Position numbers and translations under genes: made by a program. A DNA stretch of 64,000 nucleotides, taken from assembly GCA_035771175.1 (NCBI GenBank), contig CM069608.1, forward strand, positions 11,442,019 through 11,506,018. The letters run 5' to 3'. Source of the DNA: Paratinospora sagittata (taxonomy: Eukaryota > Streptophyta > Magnoliopsida > Ranunculales > Menispermaceae). Shown here piece after piece: positions 60,552-64,000 of the stretch. The first letter of the stretch is position 1, and every line of letters starts with the position of its first letter. A model generated the notes under the pieces. That model saw only the letters and a program-made list of their open reading frames with translations. It was not told where the DNA came from and did not search any database.

Positions 60552-60733
60552 ATGGTGAGGGGGAAAACCCAAATGAAGCGAATAGAGAATGCTACGAGTA
60601 GACAAGTCACCTTCTCAAAGCGACGAAATGGATTGCTTAAGAAGGCTTTTGAGCTTTCTGTTCTCTGCGATATTCAACTTGGTGTTGTTGTCTTCTCTCC
60701 CAGAGGGAAGCTTTATGAGTTCTCAAGCTCCAG
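60552..60733 (+). CDS. MADS-box exon 1, SOC1/AGL14/AGL19-like transcription factor
   Basis: Encodes 60 codons plus two bases, the standard size of a MIKC-type MADS first exon, ending CAG before a GTATGG donor. The protein opens [20 protein letters not shown] and continues [20 protein letters not shown], as in SOC1-clade proteins, and ends [12 protein letters not shown]. The MADS domain binds CArG boxes as dimers; clade members control flowering time and meristem identity. The segment after LCD reads IQLGVVVF where SOC1-clade proteins usually have an AEVALIIF-type sequence. This is unusual at four or more positions of the dimerising strand. TGTGCAG just before the ATG could be the acceptor of a leader intron. 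K-box exons are not seen before 64000: they may lie beyond the window, or the copy may be partial. Confidence 0.88.
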
Positions 60734-60806
60734 GTATGGCTTCTTAATTTCCATCTCTTTCTTTCTTTCTTTTCTATATATGGGTTCTGTTAAAATCTGC
60801 TGCATA

Positions 60807-60810
<4 letters not shown>

Positions 60811-60870
<60 letters not shown>
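60811..60870. repeat. (TA)30 microsatellite
   Basis: Uninterrupted TA repeat of about 60 bases, 77 bases downstream of the MADS splice donor. Confidence 0.97.
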
Positions 60871-60875
<5 letters not shown>

Positions 60876-61330
60876 CTGTTAAGAAAGCAATAACTGGATA
60901 AGATTTCATGGAATATATGTTACAGCTCTCATTGCAACAACAATCAGCCACTTCGGATCCATGTAGAGCAGAAGATGCTGAGCTACTAGATCATTAGTGT
61001 AGTTGAATATTCTCTCCGAAGCCCCACCAATACCACAATAGAACTGAGCAACATATCCGGTTCCGCCCATAGACAATTCCGTACTGAGAATGCCAGGATG
61101 TGATGAAATAATGATTCATGGGACATGTTAATGAGAGAATGAAAATTTTCAATATAGAGCTGTCCAAGCATTTACTTGTATGAATAAGCTTTGTGTTCGA
61201 CTATCTAGCTTATAGTGCCAATACATTTTCTAGGTTTATAAGACACTGGGAAACATCCTTGAAGATCTTACAGTTTAAGTGAGGCCTAGAGGGCAAAAAA
61301 GAAAAACAAAAAAAAAAAAAAAAAAAAAAA

Positions 61331-61780
61331 AATTCATGCAAGGAGTTTTTCAGTTGCCATGCTAATGGAACCGAAAGTCATCCATTAAGATCGTGAAAGG
61401 AAGTCTAGGATCAATCAATGGGAGCGGGTTGATCTCGAATACCAAAAGACCTATTGTAAGACCTTCTTACTGAATATTCATTATTAAATCCCTTTCATTA
61501 TATTCCTTCCAAGTTAAACAGTTTTGTTGAATACAATAGGAATCTCTATCTTGGATAAGGAGCAGGAGGAGTCCAACTTCCTTTCCCTCTTAATGTTTGA
61601 GATTGTCTCCTATTTAAAGGGGTTGTGAGGCACCCTTGCGATCTTCCAAAACATCTAAAGCATACCATCTATAGTGTGTAAAAGGATCGACAACGTGGAA
61701 GATGTCTTTGTTGTTATAGTTTTGGTTTTGTCAAATTGATGCTTGAGTTAGACAAATTAAAACACATGGTGATTACTTAG
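61331..61780 (+). repeat. ~450-bp direct repeat, copy 1
   Basis: Shares AGGAGTTTTTCAGTT, GATCGTGAAAGGAAGTCTAG, ATTGTAAGACCTTCTTACTG and CTATTTAAAGGGGTTGTGAG with 63068-63520. It is preceded by a run of ~30 A. A TATTTAAA box followed by a short leader, and a TG beginning, make it LTR-like, but no primer-binding site was recognised. Confidence 0.85.
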
Positions 61781-63067
61781 ATTGCTTATGAGGTACGACT
61801 TCAACAAATTAATTTTATTCTAGCGGTGAGATTTAGCTCTCTTTTTCCAATACCAAATCTTCAATTTATCTTATACTCTTATATACTTCTCATTTTTTTT
61901 TATGTAGATCTCTATGTCTAATGATCAATCAATTATTATTAATTAGGTAAACATCTCGTCTTAAATTTCAAATTATGTAGAAAATTATTCAACAGAACAT
62001 GCTATTAATACTTTTAGTACTGTTTGATACATTCAAAACTGCTTGTGTTTTTAGCTGGGAATTAGATCGAAGTACTAGGCGCCTCAAACTAAGAGATATA
62101 TTATCTGCCATTTAGTTGTGCAGATTGTAAATTGATAAAATTGGATTATTGTCAATGGGCAATAAAGCATTAAGCAGTAAAACAACAATCAAGTAGTACT
62201 TACTGACCAGCAATATACTTTAATTTATGAAAAAAAAATGAAATTCATATGATTATTGTAATACACCGTTTCTAATATATTCATAACCTTATATTGCATC
62301 CTTGTGATAAGTCATCTCTTCTCTAATTGTATCTATGTGTCGTTGATCCCATGATACTCAAGCTTGTTACTTGTTCTTATCCATCTTAGCATTTGTAGTC
62401 TTACTATATTTATATTGTTAAGCTATTGTTTCTATATTGCTCAGTCTTTTGTTCCATGAAGCATAATAGCCATACAAAATTCTCCTTTCAAAATATCTTT
62501 TTTTTTTTTTTTTTTTGTTTCGTTGCTCAAACATTTGTACATGCTTATTACAATGACATGTTGTTATTTCATATTATTTTAGTATCATATTTGTATTAGG
62601 TTTTGAATAATATTTATTGATGATTTAGATCAATATTTTAGTTGATGTATTATTGAGAAATAATTTTCATGAATCAATATATTATTTGTTTTTGTCTCTT
62701 TTATGTTTTCAAATATTTTTAAGTTTTTATGTTTTTAATCTATTATTTCAAAATAAATATTTTTCATTACATGGTGTGAAGTGTCAAATAATCATATTTC
62801 TTATGTTTTCTCATAATCTTATTATTTGCGAATATTTTGTATATATGTATGTTCAATTATTTATTAAATTACTTCACGAGTACTTGTAAATAATTATTTT
62901 ATTCAGCTAGTCCTTGCCATGCATTGTTGAGGCAAGACCTCACTTTAGTTAAATTGTCTAGGTATCGTCTTGAACCCTTGACAACAATTTGGCCGTTCAA
63001 TAGAACCTTTCCAAATGAAAAATAACACAAATTATCTAAAAAAGTACATATTAAAAAAAAGAAAAAA

Positions 63068-63520
63068 ATCATGTGAGGAGTTTTTCAGTTTCCGCCATCC
63101 TAAGGGAACCAAAAGTCATCCCTTAAGATCGTGAAAGGAAGTCTAGGATCAATCAATGAGAGCGGGTTGATCTCGAATACCAAAAGACCTATTGTAAGAC
63201 CTTCTTACTGAATATTCACTATTAAATCCCTTTCATTATCTTCCTTCCAAGTTGAACAATTTTGTTGAATACAATAGGAATCTCTATCTTGGATAAGGAG
63301 CAGGAGGACTCCAACTTCCTTTCCCTCTTAATGTTTGAGATTATCTCCTATTTAAAGGGGTTGTGAGGCACCCTTGCGATCTTCCAAAATTTCTAAAGCA
63401 TACCATCTATAGTGTGTACAAGGATCTACAGCGTGGAAGATGTCTTTGTTGTTGTAGTTTTGGTTTTGTCAAATTGATGCTTGATGAGTTAGACAAATTA
63501 AAACACATGGTGATTACTTA
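63068..63520 (+). repeat. ~450-bp direct repeat, copy 2, ended by a MITE
   Basis: Colinear with copy 1 with scattered substitutions; also preceded by an A-rich run. It ends at GTGATTACTTA, where the MITE begins; copy 1 continues GATTGCTTATGAGG at the same point. Confidence 0.85.
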
Positions 63521-64000
63521 GAGCATCTTCAATGTAAAAGTGGATTGTATTTTAAAAAAAAATGTTATGTCATCAATGTCAAAAGACTTTCTTTCTACAT
63601 GTCATAAAATTGAACTTCATAGACAATCAAGTTAAAAAGTGGTCTCCAATGCTTCCATGGATTGTACACATTTTGATGAGGTGTTAAATGTTTTTTTTTA
63701 ATTTTTATTTATTTTTTCTTTTTTTAATGGTATAGTTATAGTAATTTGATAAGTCAGTAATACATGGTTATCAAAAAAATAAAAATAAAATAAAAACTTT
63801 AGTTGACTAAATAAATGAGATTTAAAAATAAAAAGTTGTACATCAAGTTAAAATCAATTAAATTAACACAAAATTGGGAAAAAAATGTACATGATAAAAC
63901 AATAATGTAACTTTTCGAATGCTCAGGCTAAACCCTTGAGTTTTCTTTGCATAAGAAGAATGTTTTTTTTTTTTTTTGTACTTGTATACACATCTTAGGT
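63521..64000. mobile_element. MITE of the 27892-28226 family, right end not found
   Basis: Begins GAGCATCTTCAATG after TTA (63518-63520). Its first ~140 bases match the reverse complement of the other MITE (GGATTGTATTTTAAAAAAAA, ATGTCATCAATGTCAA, CATGTCATAAAAT, CTCCAATGCTTCC). Similarity is lost after about 63660, and no matching right terminal repeat is visible before the window ends. Confidence 0.65.

Larger units (their letters stand above)
60734..64000 (+). other. Probable first intron of the MADS gene (or downstream DNA)
   Basis: No K-domain or other exon could be read on the plus strand. Long first introns are common in this clade. The stretch holds a microsatellite, two direct repeats and a MITE, listed separately. 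60871-61300 and 61781-63067 otherwise show only AT-rich sequence with homopolymer runs (for example T at 62500-62516). Confidence 0.45.

Noticed and set aside
1..64000. A defence-type, biosynthetic or operon-like gene system
   Set aside because: Every recognisable coding block is transposon-derived or the single MADS exon. No cluster of co-oriented host genes exists in the window.

Overview
The window is plant nuclear DNA from a eudicot, possibly a woody one. It is AT-rich and made almost entirely of layered, mostly dead transposable elements, with one recognisable host exon near the right end: the MADS-box exon of a SOC1/AGL14/AGL19-like gene. Signs of a plant genome are Ty3/gypsy chromovirus polyproteins, Ty1/copia pol remnants, hAT, MULE and CACTA elements, a TAA-flanked MITE, a tRNA-type SINE, a plant mobile domain (PMD) gene and GT-AG introns. 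No intact mobile-element protein remains.

Layout. 1.4-3.7 kb: hAT transposase pseudogene (minus). 5.3-11.0 kb: a chromovirus of LTR family Y (minus), with a truncated 3' LTR, decayed gag-pol and a full LTR. 11.0-16.9 kb: a family-W LTR (minus) split by a family-Y solo LTR, itself split by a family-X solo LTR; both solo LTRs have perfect 5-bp target duplications. 18.0-25.2 kb: a copia LTR split by a 6.75-kb CACTA element that carries another LTR (U); a second copy of the copia LTR at 28.4 kb lacks the CACTA. 27.9 kb: a MITE. 28.9-30.0 kb: a MULE end and a ~182-bp tandem array.

30.3-51.9 kb is one MULE transposase pseudogene (minus) split by an 18.8-kb insertion. That insertion is a solo LTR (family Z, target duplication CAAAA), itself split by a family-Y gypsy element (plus), which is in turn split in its integrase tail by a family-X gypsy element (minus) that keeps both LTRs, primer-binding site and polypurine tract and abuts a second partial X copy. 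54.0 kb: a SINE with a 20-bp target duplication. 55.0-56.5 kb: a PMD pseudogene. 56.5-58.6 kb: a second, truncated copy of the LTR-Z/MULE junction ending in a MULE terminal repeat.

58.6-64.0 kb is the host locus: a tandem duplication and an AT-rich repeat block upstream, MADS exon 1 (60552-60733), then what is probably a long first intron with a (TA)30 microsatellite, two ~450-bp direct repeats and a second MITE of the 27.9-kb family. Later MADS exons are not visible.

Family names W, X, Y, Z, U and V are local labels. All similarity statements come from reading the sequence by eye. I found no operon-like or defence-like gene system; the interest lies in the datable insertion order, the shared inactivating mutations and the repeat structures inside LTRs.
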